NCBI GenBank assembly: GCA_017428155.1 | Contig: JAFRRJ010000038.1 | Span: forward strand, 1 to 64,000 | Length of the DNA stretch: 64,000 bases | Direction: 5' to 3' | DNA from: Clostridiales bacterium | Lineage (GTDB): Bacteria > Bacillota > Clostridia > Saccharofermentanales > Saccharofermentanaceae | In this document: positions 52,544-60,445 of the stretch, one piece after another | Layout: each line of letters opens with the position of its first letter | Position numbering within the stretch: the first letter of the stretch is position 1 | Notes under the pieces: model-generated | The model's database searches: none | Told to the model about the DNA's origin: nothing | What the model saw: only the letters and a program-made list of their open reading frames with translations | Made by a program: the position numbers and the translations under genes

Positions 52544-54301
52544 CTAATCAGCACTGCCCTCTGAAGTCTCGTCCCCGGAGCTGACGGAGCCCGATCCTGT
52601 CAGCATCTCATACGTAACCCCGTACTTTTTCGCGATGTCGGAAGCGTAAGATGAGCCTTCCGGAGGGGCGACTTCGAGCTTGAAGGAGCGGTTGCCGCCT
52701 TCGCTCTTGACTATGAGAGAGGCGGCTTTCGCGGGTAAAGCTCCCGAGAAGTCCTCAGCATCGGAGCCGAGCTTGTGCATGTGCGTATTGTAGATGGTCC
52801 GGACGCTCTTTGTGAGCAGGGCTTTGACGGAGTCGCAAGCGATGTAGTAGCCCTCCTCAAACGACGTCGTCGAGAAGGTCTCGTTCATAAGGATGAGGCT
52901 TTCCGCGGTCGCATCATTAAAGATTTCCTTGAAGCGGATGCACTCTTCACCAAGGCGGCCCAAGTCCATCGTCTTATCCTCGTCGGCCGGGAAGTGCGTG
53001 TAAATGCAGTCAGCGGGCGCGAATTCGAAGAAATCTGCGGGCACGTATATGCCTCCCTGTGCGAGCGCGAAAAGAAGTCCCACACCCTGCGTCGCGGTCG
53101 TCTTACCGCCGCGGTTTGCGCCGGTCAGGATATATATCGTGTGGTCGGGATCGAAAACCAGATCGTTAGTAACGATCTCTTTAGGGTCAGCAAGGTTTAA
53201 CGCCAGCTTGAAGTTATAAAAGCCCCTGGCATCCATGGAGGCACCGGACCCTGCAACCGCCTCCGCCTTGCAAAGCTTAAAGCCCTTCTTTTCCAGACTG
53301 AGCATGAATTCTGCGAACCTGATGTAATAGACGAATTCAGGGATTATGTCGGTGATGCAGTTGATCGCGAGGTCTGAATACTTGTCGATAGTTTTGCGCA
53401 AACTCTTGGCCATCGAATCGAGCATCCTGTTAAGGATGTTATCCAGATAGAAAGTGGAGCTTGAAAGGCCGTCGCCTGTGGTGATCGAAGCAACCGTCGA
53501 TGCTCTGGTGAGCGGGTTTGCATTGGCGGCCGTGAACTTGGAGTAATTCTCCAGAACGTTCATGAAGGCGTTGTCTTTGGCGTTCTCGACCTGACGGTAA
53601 TGCATATCCCCGTCCCAGTTGTTACCATCGTTGATCTTATTGCCCATATTCAGGCTGTCGGCAAAATTGCTTACGATGCCGGACTTCCTGAAGGGCTTGT
53701 TGTTCACTGAGATAAGGCCCATGCTCGTTGCTTCGAGACGGCCGTTCAAGTTGATGCCGACAGTGACGCTCTGGATCTCGGATGTCTCTGAGCTGAGCTT
53801 CTCGATATCCTGCTTAAGTTCGTGGAAATGCGCATCAGCGTATATCTCGTCGATATAATCCCTGAAACCCCTGAGGCCTTCAGACTTGATGCGTTCATCA
53901 GCCAGACATTCCTTCAGCGCGTCAACACAGGTGATGTAATCGCGGTACTGATTTAAGCGGTGCATGAAGAACCAGAGACCCTCGACCTCGTCTTTGGATT
54001 TCCGGTACGTCCCGTAGGTTTTGTTGAATTCGATCTTGTCGAAAAGTTCGACGAGCCTGGCTCTGACATCCGGAAGATCCTTAAGATCTTCGAAGATCTC
54101 CTGCCTGTAATTCGTTACGTCGGGATCGCTTGTAAGGTTCGAGATTATCTCGGTAATTACGTTCTGTTCCTTGGGTTCGGACGTAACCTCTTTGCATATG
54201 ACATCAAGACCGAGATCGTGAAAAGTGGAATCTTCTATCCGCTTATAGCGGACATCTTTGCCACGGGGATAGAGAAGACTGAATTTGCGGTCGTTTAACA
54301 T
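52544..54301 (-). CDS. MutS-like ATPase lacking the mismatch-recognition domain
   Basis: Protein of 585 aa. The C-terminal third is a MutS domain V ATPase: Walker A TGANRGGKTTATQG, Walker B-type ILMNETFS and a conserved THMHKLG. The middle is helical like the MutS lever/core. The mismatch-binding domain I and the Smr domain of MutS2 are absent. Such stand-alone MutS-like proteins are common in Clostridia and have no agreed function. AGGAGG sits 8 nt before ATG 54301, which is preferred to an earlier in-frame start. It follows the HD-GYP gene by 26 bp. Confidence 0.85.
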   Translation of the reverse strand: MLNDRKFSLLYPRGKDVRYKRIEDSTFHDLGLDVICKEVTSEPKEQNVITEIISNLTSDPDVTNYRQEIFEDLKDLPDVRARLVELFDKIEFNKTYGTYRKSKDEVEGLWFFMHRLNQYRDYITCVDALKECLADERIKSEGLRGFRDYIDEIYADAHFHELKQDIEKLSSETSEIQSVTVGINLNGRLEATSMGLISVNNKPFRKSGIVSNFADSLNMGNKINDGNNWDGDMHYRQVENAKDNAFMNVLENYSKFTAANANPLTRASTVASITTGDGLSSSTFYLDNILNRMLDSMAKSLRKTIDKYSDLAINCITDIIPEFVYYIRFAEFMLSLEKKGFKLCKAEAVAGSGASMDARGFYNFKLALNLADPKEIVTNDLVFDPDHTIYILTGANRGGKTTATQGVGLLFALAQGGIYVPADFFEFAPADCIYTHFPADEDKTMDLGRLGEECIRFKEIFNDATAESLILMNETFSTTSFEEGYYIACDSVKALLTKSVRTIYNTHMHKLGSDAEDFSGALPAKAASLIVKSEGGNRSFKLEVAPPEGSSYASDIAKKYGVTYEMLTGSGSVSSGDETSEGSAD

Positions 54302-54327
54302 ACCACAACCTCCTAAAGTGAGTTTAT

Positions 54328-56064
54328 TCAATTGTCCCCCATGCTCATATAATACTCCTCGAGGCGCGGTCTTGCACTAACATAATATCTTTCGAGCCTT
54401 TTATCGAAATGTTTTCCCATGCTTTCCATCATGATCTTATCGGCATCTGCAAACGAGAATTTATCCTTATAGACACGTCTGCTGACGAGCGCGTCGTATA
54501 CGTCGGCGATCGCCATGATGCGCGCTTCGATCGGAATCTCCTCACCCTTCAAGCCTTCGGGATAGCCTGAGCCGTCCCACCTCTCGTGATGGTAGTGGGC
54601 GACGTTGACCGCAGTCCTGTGGAAAGCCTCATTCTCGGTGCCTTCGAGGATCTGGTCGACGATCCGCGCGCCCTCTGCGGCGTGGGCCTTCATCTTCTCA
54701 TATTCCTCCGGTGTGAACTTGCCGGGCTTGCGTAATACTGCATCATCGACTGCGATCTTGCCAAGATCATGCATCGGCGCTGCCTGTATCATGTTGTCAC
54801 AGAATTCGGGTGTAAGGCCGTCCCTGCCGAACAGGAATCTGATGTTCTTCCTGCCGTCGGCGGTCGCTTCATCCTTGCGGATCTCGCCTATCAGTACCTT
54901 TACGATATCGCTCGTGCGTCTGATATGGCCACCCGTGGAGTTGTCGCGGCTCTCGACCATGGCTGCCATTCCGAGGATCAGCTTGTTGTGCATCATTACG
55001 ATGTTTTGGGTCTTCTCCGCGACCTCTTCGGAAAGCCGGTCGTTATAGTTTGACAGGAGCTTTACATATTTTCGCGAGTCCGTATCATCAGTCACGAGGA
55101 ACTGGTAGCCGCGTCTGTGCTTGCCGTCGTAAAGATAACGGATCGTGACGAGGCAGATCTTGTCGCCGGTCTCATAGTAGAAGTGGTCATTCGACTCGTC
55201 GCGCTTGAACTCATCGAGCCACTTGAAGATAGTATTCTTTACCTCTTCGCGCCTGCCCGGATATGTATCGACCTTTATATCTTTCAAGACCGGGAAAACC
55301 TTCTGCGCCCGCTCGTTGGAGCCCAGGTATTTATCGTTGAAGTCGAACGACATGAAGCCCGTGTCGCCCTTCTTGATCAGTGAATCAACGCCCAGATCCG
55401 TGATGTCGTAAAGGCATACCCTGTGTACGATTATTAGATATATGACCTGCGCGAAAACATAAGAGAACGGCATCGCGTCGATCCCTTCAGGCAGGAACCT
55501 GCTCGAGAAATAACTCACGAACGAGAATGTCGCGGGCATCATGAGGAGCACGATCGTCTTGGTGGAGACATCCTTTTTCTTGATGAGGCTGTAGATCATG
55601 GCAACAGCGCTTATGATCATGAATAAAGAAATAACCACATATGTAAGCGTGTGCGCGAAGCCGTATGTCTTTATGAGTCTTCCCATACCGCGGTCGATCT
55701 CGAATCTGACGGTCTTGTAGAACATCGGCGAATTGCCGATTGAGAGCACGAACGAGAAGCTCGCAAAGCATATTACCGCGAGCGCCGTGTGCATCCATCT
55801 CTTAAGTTCGATGTGGCAAAGGCTTAAGATGCTCTGGGTAATGAACAGTACGAGAAAGCAGCCTCCGATATAGGTGAACTTCGTTGCCGCGAGCGCCGCT
55901 TTGAGATCTCTGGAATGCGCAAGTACCGCATACGCGAGATTCACTATCGGAATGAACGCGAAGATAAGCGAGATGTGCACATCAAAATGCTTGTGCCAGA
56001 TAGCGATATAGATCAGTGTCAGAAGCACCGACAGACCAAGTAATATCTCGTAATAAACCGTCAC
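54328..56064 (-). CDS. Membrane-bound HD-GYP phosphodiesterase
   Basis: Protein of 578 aa. Seven or eight membrane helices in the first 240 residues form a 7TM histidine-kinase-type sensor module. A PAS-like segment follows (about 245-340, GFMSFDFNDKYLGSN), then a short coiled coil and an HD-GYP domain: HDLGK at H432/D433, and HHERWDGSGYPEGLKGEEIP containing the GYP signature. HD-GYP enzymes hydrolyse cyclic di-GMP, so this should lower c-di-GMP in response to an unknown membrane signal. The start is GTG (56062-56064) with AAAGG upstream. Confidence 0.93.
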   Translation of the reverse strand: MTVYYEILLGLSVLLTLIYIAIWHKHFDVHISLIFAFIPIVNLAYAVLAHSRDLKAALAATKFTYIGGCFLVLFITQSILSLCHIELKRWMHTALAVICFASFSFVLSIGNSPMFYKTVRFEIDRGMGRLIKTYGFAHTLTYVVISLFMIISAVAMIYSLIKKKDVSTKTIVLLMMPATFSFVSYFSSRFLPEGIDAMPFSYVFAQVIYLIIVHRVCLYDITDLGVDSLIKKGDTGFMSFDFNDKYLGSNERAQKVFPVLKDIKVDTYPGRREEVKNTIFKWLDEFKRDESNDHFYYETGDKICLVTIRYLYDGKHRRGYQFLVTDDTDSRKYVKLLSNYNDRLSEEVAEKTQNIVMMHNKLILGMAAMVESRDNSTGGHIRRTSDIVKVLIGEIRKDEATADGRKNIRFLFGRDGLTPEFCDNMIQAAPMHDLGKIAVDDAVLRKPGKFTPEEYEKMKAHAAEGARIVDQILEGTENEAFHRTAVNVAHYHHERWDGSGYPEGLKGEEIPIEARIMAIADVYDALVSRRVYKDKFSFADADKIMMESMGKHFDKRLERYYVSARPRLEEYYMSMGDN

Positions 56065-56144
56065 GTTAAACCTTTCCCTCTCCTTTTGTTTATCTCAGAT
56101 TCTATCACCATAACAGCTCTGATATGCGGCCGTTTTCAGCATAT

Positions 56145-56876
56145 TTACACAGTTTGCGGAGTGTTAACAAACTCTGCGTTCTTTAATGCTTTTTCTTTAT
56201 CGAAAAAGCCCTGTAACGACTTCCTGAACACAACCACGAACACGCTGCCGATAATAAGCCCCATCAGATGGATAACCATAGACGGAACACCGGCTACGTC
56301 CCCGATCCGGGGCGTCAAAGATATAATAGCCGTCGGAATGGCCATGCCCATCAGCACATAGAACGATACCTGTTTGAAGAGCTTTCCGAAGCCGAAGTTT
56401 TTACCAAGAAGGAACAGCGCATACATGCCGACCGGCATAAATGCAAACGCGATCCCGGAAGCGCCTGCAACACTGAACATGTCACCGTCCTTTGTGTAAA
56501 TGGCGCCCATTATCAGGTTCGCGATCAGGTCTAATATGCACGTCGTTCCAAAGAGGATCAGCATCTTCTTCGTGCCAATGATCTTCTCGGCCAGAACGCC
56601 AAAAGGAATAACGAGCAATAGGTTATATCCCAGATGGCCTATCGTCAGCTGCATTGAGGAGTAAGGATAATTCGCAGGCAGCAGTTCCCCGGGTATACCC
56701 TGAAGAAATATGTAACTTACCGCCTGCCACGGATATTTCATCGGATAAACGAACCTGAATGCCATGTATGTTGACGGGATCAGCTGGCTTATCAATGTGA
56801 CTGCTATACAAAGCACCGTCATTGCGATGCAAAAGAACGGAATGCCTTTGCCTAGATATATGTTCCTGATCTTCAT
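56145..56876 (-). CDS. Rhomboid-family intramembrane serine protease
   Basis: Protein of 243 aa with six or seven membrane helices. The catalytic dyad is visible: S140 in GASG and H203 in VIHLMG. H81 and N85 in GHLGYNLLL fit the oxyanion-side HxxxN. ATG 56876 is preferred to an in-frame GTG three codons earlier. Monocistronic by appearance. The substrate is unknown; rhomboids release or activate membrane-anchored proteins. Confidence 0.88.
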   Translation of the reverse strand: MKIRNIYLGKGIPFFCIAMTVLCIAVTLISQLIPSTYMAFRFVYPMKYPWQAVSYIFLQGIPGELLPANYPYSSMQLTIGHLGYNLLLVIPFGVLAEKIIGTKKMLILFGTTCILDLIANLIMGAIYTKDGDMFSVAGASGIAFAFMPVGMYALFLLGKNFGFGKLFKQVSFYVLMGMAIPTAIISLTPRIGDVAGVPSMVIHLMGLIIGSVFVVVFRKSLQGFFDKEKALKNAEFVNTPQTV

Positions 56877-57006
56877 GATGTTCACCCTTTCCGGCTCTTT
56901 TTATAGAGTCCTTTCAAACTGCAAGTTGCCGGGACAGCTTTTCCGCCCGGCAACATCAGCAATTTTCTTTTCCCTTAATTCCAAACTAAAAACTTATTCC
57001 AAAATC

Positions 57007-57426
57007 TTATTCCAGGTTCCCGGGGCCGAAGCTCTCGGGTAAGAGCTCGCCCAGAGTATATTCACGGTAGTCATCTGCGCTCTTAGCAAGATATATCTTG
57101 AAGGAAGGCTTAGAGAATTCTCTCATCACCTGCCGACAGACACCGCACGGTGCACAGTACTGCAATTCTCCATCCCTTTTGCCGCCTGATATTGCTATGG
57201 CAACGAAGTCCCTGTGGCCTTCACTTACTGCCTTAAATATCGCTGTTCTTTCAGCACATATGGAGGGGCCGAATGCGCTGTTCTCGATATTGCAGCCGGT
57301 GTAAATCTGACCGTCTTCTGTAAGGAGCGCGCTGCCTACGAGAAAATCCGAATATGGAGCATAACTTTCAGATCTCATATCAATTGCCTTTTGACAAAGA
57401 CCGGAGATTACGTTTGTGTCGATCAT
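57007..57426 (-). CDS. cdd: Cytidine deaminase
   Basis: Zinc enzyme of 139 aa converting (deoxy)cytidine to (deoxy)uridine in pyrimidine salvage. Active-site segment CNIENSAFGPSICAERTA with zinc ligand C57 and catalytic E59; the other ligands are C94 and C97 in CAPCGVCRQ. GGGAGG lies 8 nt before the ATG. Full length for the tetrameric family. Confidence 0.96.
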   Translation of the reverse strand: MIDTNVISGLCQKAIDMRSESYAPYSDFLVGSALLTEDGQIYTGCNIENSAFGPSICAERTAIFKAVSEGHRDFVAIAISGGKRDGELQYCAPCGVCRQVMREFSKPSFKIYLAKSADDYREYTLGELLPESFGPGNLE

Positions 57427-57466
57427 CTTTAAGCCTCCCTTTAAGATATGCCTTGCTTTCCGGGAT

Positions 57467-57505
57467 GTGCCGCGGATCCCTTTGTTTGCGGGGATCCGCA
57501 GGCAC
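57467..57505. terminator. Long hairpin between the DUF4097 gene and cdd
   Basis: GTGCC-GCGGATCCC (57467-57480) pairs with GGGATCCGC-A-GGCAC (57491-57505) around a 10-nt loop, a 14-bp stem with one bulge. There is no T tract, so it is a terminator only by position after the PadR/DUF4097 operon. Confidence 0.5.
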
Positions 57506-57607
57506 TTAACAAATTTCTTAATCCGCCTTATTTTCGAGCGCTTTGTATAAACATCGCCGCCGGTATTATTTTATCCCGAATCCGTTCCGGCAGCCGCACG
57601 GAAAGCT

Positions 57608-59272
57608 TTAATCGTCGATGTCGATGTTTCCGGCGTTGACGTTTACCTTGATGGAGCCTGTGCCGTTGCCCTTAGTGCTGTAATCTGAGCCCTTGGAGCG
57701 TCCGCCGACCTGTACAAAGCCTGCGTCGACTTCTGCCTCGATGTCGTACTTGTCGAGATCGTCAACGTCTTCGATCTCGACATTGCCGAAGTTTGCCTCG
57801 ACTTCAAGATCTTCAAATGTTGAGTTGTGGATCTCGATGTTGCCTGCGTCGGTGTCGATCGTGGTCTTTCCGAGGCCGGAGTTTGTGATCGAGATGTTGC
57901 CTGCGTTCGCTTCAAGATCTGCCTTGCCGAAGTCGCAGTTGTTGATGATGATGTTGCCTGCATTGAAATCGCCGAAGAGGTATTCTGCCTTGACGCTGCT
58001 CATATCGATGTCGCCTGCGTTGATGTTCATCTCGATGTTCTTGAGATCAACGTCTGTGCCGAGGATGATGTCGAGCGTCGGAGATATCTTAGTGTCATGG
58101 ATTCCGATGCGGATCGTTGTGTTTAAGCCCTTCTGTGTAGCTGTGAGCTCGCCGTTCTCGAAAACAACGTCCGGCTTGAACTTATCTTCGCCGCTGTACT
58201 CTACACCAAGCAGTCCTGAACCTTCCTTAACCTTGAAGTTTACTTCGCAAGCTGAGAGGTCGAGCTTGATCGATTTGATCTCGCCTGTTTTGCTGACAAC
58301 TGATTCATCTCTGTCTATGTTATATGTTGTTGAGATTACGTCGCCGAAGTCATAGTCGAAATCCTTTATAAAGATTCCTGTAAACAACGGGATCGCGATC
58401 CTTGTTGCGAAAACGATCATTGCGATGACAACAACAGCGATAGAGCTGATGATGATGGGCGCCTTGTTGACCTTGCGGTCAGACTTCGGAACGAATTCCT
58501 CGCTCATCTTGCCTGCCTCGTTGAGCTCTAAGAGCCTGTCATATCCGTTCATCTTGGCGTTAGCCGAAGTGATGAGGAATACGCCTACTGCGATGAAAGC
58601 GAAGAACAATGTTGTTCCGAGGTTGTAAGCAAAGAACGGGATCTTATCGAAGATCATCGGATTCAAAACGCTGAGGATGCAGAGTCCGATACCGAATGAG
58701 GACATAAGGCCGTATGAGCTCTTGTATCTCTTGCGCTCGTTTCTTACATATTCGGCGCACTCGATGCTGAGTGAGCATTCCTTCTTCTTAACTTCAGCAA
58801 ATTCCTTTCTCTTTACACCTGCTACGATGAAGAGTCCGACTGCGATTGCGATCACACTGAACATACCGCCTACACCGAGGATTCCTTCAAGGAAATCGAA
58901 CGGGAGCATTTCTTCGATCATATTCATCGCTACGCTGAAAATGCAGAGCGCAATTGCCAGAGGCACGAGGATCGAGTTGGTGCTTACCATGCTCAGGTAT
59001 TCCTTTACTCTGTCCATCGAAAGCATCGGCTTGTCTTCGCTGGGATTCTCTGTAACTGCTTCGGTGATTCCCAAAGACTCAGCGAGTTCATCGAGGTTGC
59101 CGAACTCTGAGATTACGATACCGACTGCCTCATTCTCGCTCTTGCCCTCGGAAATAAGCTCTTCGTACTTGTCTTCCATCATCTCCAGGAGCTCGGACTT
59201 CGCTCTCCTGACTTCTTCCGTATTCGGAAGATTACGGAACATATTATCCAGGTAATTTCTTATGGCGTTCAT
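57608..59272 (-). CDS. HAAS/DUF1700-type membrane protein with DUF4097 beta-solenoid
   Basis: Protein of 554 aa. Residues 1-70 form an alpha-helical HAAS/DUF1700-like domain (LPNTEEVRRAKSELLEMMED, VISEFGNLDELAESLG) typical of proteins controlled by PadR. Five or six membrane helices follow to about residue 310. The C-terminal 230 residues are DUF4097-type short beta repeats (DIEIHNSTFEDLEVEANFGN style; DAGNI recurring). It probably senses or stabilises the envelope under stress, as LiaG/DUF4097 proteins are thought to. Its ATG overlaps padR by 4 bp. Confidence 0.85.
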   Translation of the reverse strand: MNAIRNYLDNMFRNLPNTEEVRRAKSELLEMMEDKYEELISEGKSENEAVGIVISEFGNLDELAESLGITEAVTENPSEDKPMLSMDRVKEYLSMVSTNSILVPLAIALCIFSVAMNMIEEMLPFDFLEGILGVGGMFSVIAIAVGLFIVAGVKRKEFAEVKKKECSLSIECAEYVRNERKRYKSSYGLMSSFGIGLCILSVLNPMIFDKIPFFAYNLGTTLFFAFIAVGVFLITSANAKMNGYDRLLELNEAGKMSEEFVPKSDRKVNKAPIIISSIAVVVIAMIVFATRIAIPLFTGIFIKDFDYDFGDVISTTYNIDRDESVVSKTGEIKSIKLDLSACEVNFKVKEGSGLLGVEYSGEDKFKPDVVFENGELTATQKGLNTTIRIGIHDTKISPTLDIILGTDVDLKNIEMNINAGDIDMSSVKAEYLFGDFNAGNIIINNCDFGKADLEANAGNISITNSGLGKTTIDTDAGNIEIHNSTFEDLEVEANFGNVEIEDVDDLDKYDIEAEVDAGFVQVGGRSKGSDYSTKGNGTGSIKVNVNAGNIDIDD

Positions 59273-59616
59273 TTTACTACCCCCTCTTTAGCAATAAACT
59301 TTTCAATAACTTCTTTGGTAAGAGTCCATTCTTCACACTTCGCACGGTAATACTCCCTGCCGGCCGGTGTTATGCGGTAATATGTCCTCTTCTTTCCTCC
59401 CGCAAGGTCTTCGTTGATAAAGGATTCGATGAACCCGTTCTTCTCCATTCTCGTGAATGCCGAGTAGAGCGTCGTCTCCTTTATGATGTACTTGTCTTCG
59501 GACAGAGTGCGGATCTCCTTTGAGATCTCATATCCGTAAGACGGGTCATTAAGAAGCATGTACAAGATGATTATGTCGTTGTAGCCTCTAATGACATCGC
59601 TGCTAATCTCTGCCAT
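59269..59616 (-). CDS. PadR-family transcriptional regulator
   Basis: Winged-helix regulator of 115 aa: IIILYMLLNDPSYGYEISKEI, then YIIKETTLYSAFTRMEKNGF and GGKKRTYYRITPAGREYYR are the classical PadR signature. ATG 59616 with AAGGAG 7 nt upstream is the start; the longer frame runs through the operator repeats. It is first in an operon with the HAAS/DUF4097 gene and has a repeat array in its own promoter, so it probably autoregulates. Confidence 0.93.
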   Translation of the reverse strand: MAEISSDVIRGYNDIIILYMLLNDPSYGYEISKEIRTLSEDKYIIKETTLYSAFTRMEKNGFIESFINEDLAGGKKRTYYRITPAGREYYRAKCEEWTLTKEVIEKFIAKEGVVK

Positions 59617-59640
59617 AGATCTATCTCCTTCCAGTTTTGT

Positions 59641-59729
59641 TACGACTGTCGTTGCTACGGCTGGCGTTGCTATGACTGTCGTACTACGTCTGTCGTGGTA
59701 ACTATAACACCCCTCGAAAACGATGTCAA
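59641..59729 (-). promoter_or_regulatory. padR promoter with four tandem operator-like repeats
   Basis: On the minus strand TTGACA (plus 59724-59729), 17 bp, TATAGT (plus 59701-59706) is a near-consensus promoter. Directly downstream, four 14-15 bp direct repeats start at 59641, 59656, 59671 and 59685 (plus strand), each around ACGACTGTCGT or a variant. The first copy is a perfect ACGAC-T-GTCGT palindrome. They cover the expected transcription start and leader up to about 25 bp before the ATG. Confidence 0.78.
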
Positions 59730-59820
59730 CAGGTTTGCTGCAAATATTTTTTGTTTTTTTTCGCCGGCCGGGCCGCGTCTTATTTTCGCGCGCGGGTAAA
59801 AGGAAACTTTCCGGAGACGA

Positions 59821-60249
59821 TACTTTATCAAGGGACATTTTCGAGGGTTGGTACGGTATTTGGCGGGCAGCAACAGATCAACCGATACCGTACCATCAGC
59901 AAAAAAATGACTTTGATACGGTATTACCCACTAAAGTCAACGAACAATGCATTTAGTGGGTATTACCCACCACGGGTTACCCACTAAAGTCATCGAACAA
60001 GCCATTTAGTGGGTATCACCCACCACGGGTTACCCACTAAAGTCAACGAACAACGCATTTAGTGGGTATTACCCACCACGGGTTACCCACTAAATCCAAC
60101 GAACAACACATTTAGTGGGTAATCGCACCAACATAATCTTCCAACATTACCCACTAAATCCTACGAACAAGCCATTTAGTGGGTACTCACACCAACATAT
60201 TCTTCCAACATTACCCACTAAATCCTACGAACAAGCCATTTAGTGGGTA
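59821..60249. repeat. Tandem dyad array 2 (two type B, six type A dyads)
   Basis: Type B dyads of 38 bp at 59821-59858 and 59886-59923 (arms TACCGTATCAA-like, imperfect) are followed after one base by six perfect type A dyads TACCCACTAAA - 16 bp - TTTAGTGGGTA. These start at 59925, 59978, 60031, 60084, 60148 and 60212. The periods are 53, 53, 53, 64 and 64 bp. Centres are GTCAACGAACAA-like and differ from array 1. The order B-B-A6 is the mirror of array 1 (A7-B-B). It lies in the divergent gap between padR and the GH120 gene. Confidence 0.95.
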
Positions 60250-60323
60250 CTCACCCACCTTCCCTATACCATCACCCCCACCCCACGCCATTCAACATTC
60301 ATACCAAACCTCGCGCGCGAAGT

Positions 60324-60352
60324 TTGACACTATTAACCTAAAATTTTTTATA
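60324..60352 (+). promoter_or_regulatory. Promoter of the GH120 gene
   Basis: TTGACA (60324-60329), 17 bp, TTTATA (60347-60352), or TATACA with a 19-bp spacer. It begins 75 bp after the last dyad of array 2 and gives a leader of about 85 nt. No clear catabolite-response element is seen. Confidence 0.6.
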
Positions 60353-60445
60353 CATATTCCCTGCCCGTTTGCTATATTAATTTCATATGCAAAATCGCCC
60401 TGAGTTGTCCGACTTTAGGGATTCATCGCGAAAAGAGGTACCACC

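Noticed and set aside
59617..59838. N-terminal extension of PadR
   Set aside because: It would read through the promoter and operator repeats; the PadR fold begins just after ATG 59616.
59925..60249. Second CRISPR-like array
   Set aside because: Same reasons: linkers recur almost identically and there is no cas gene or leader.
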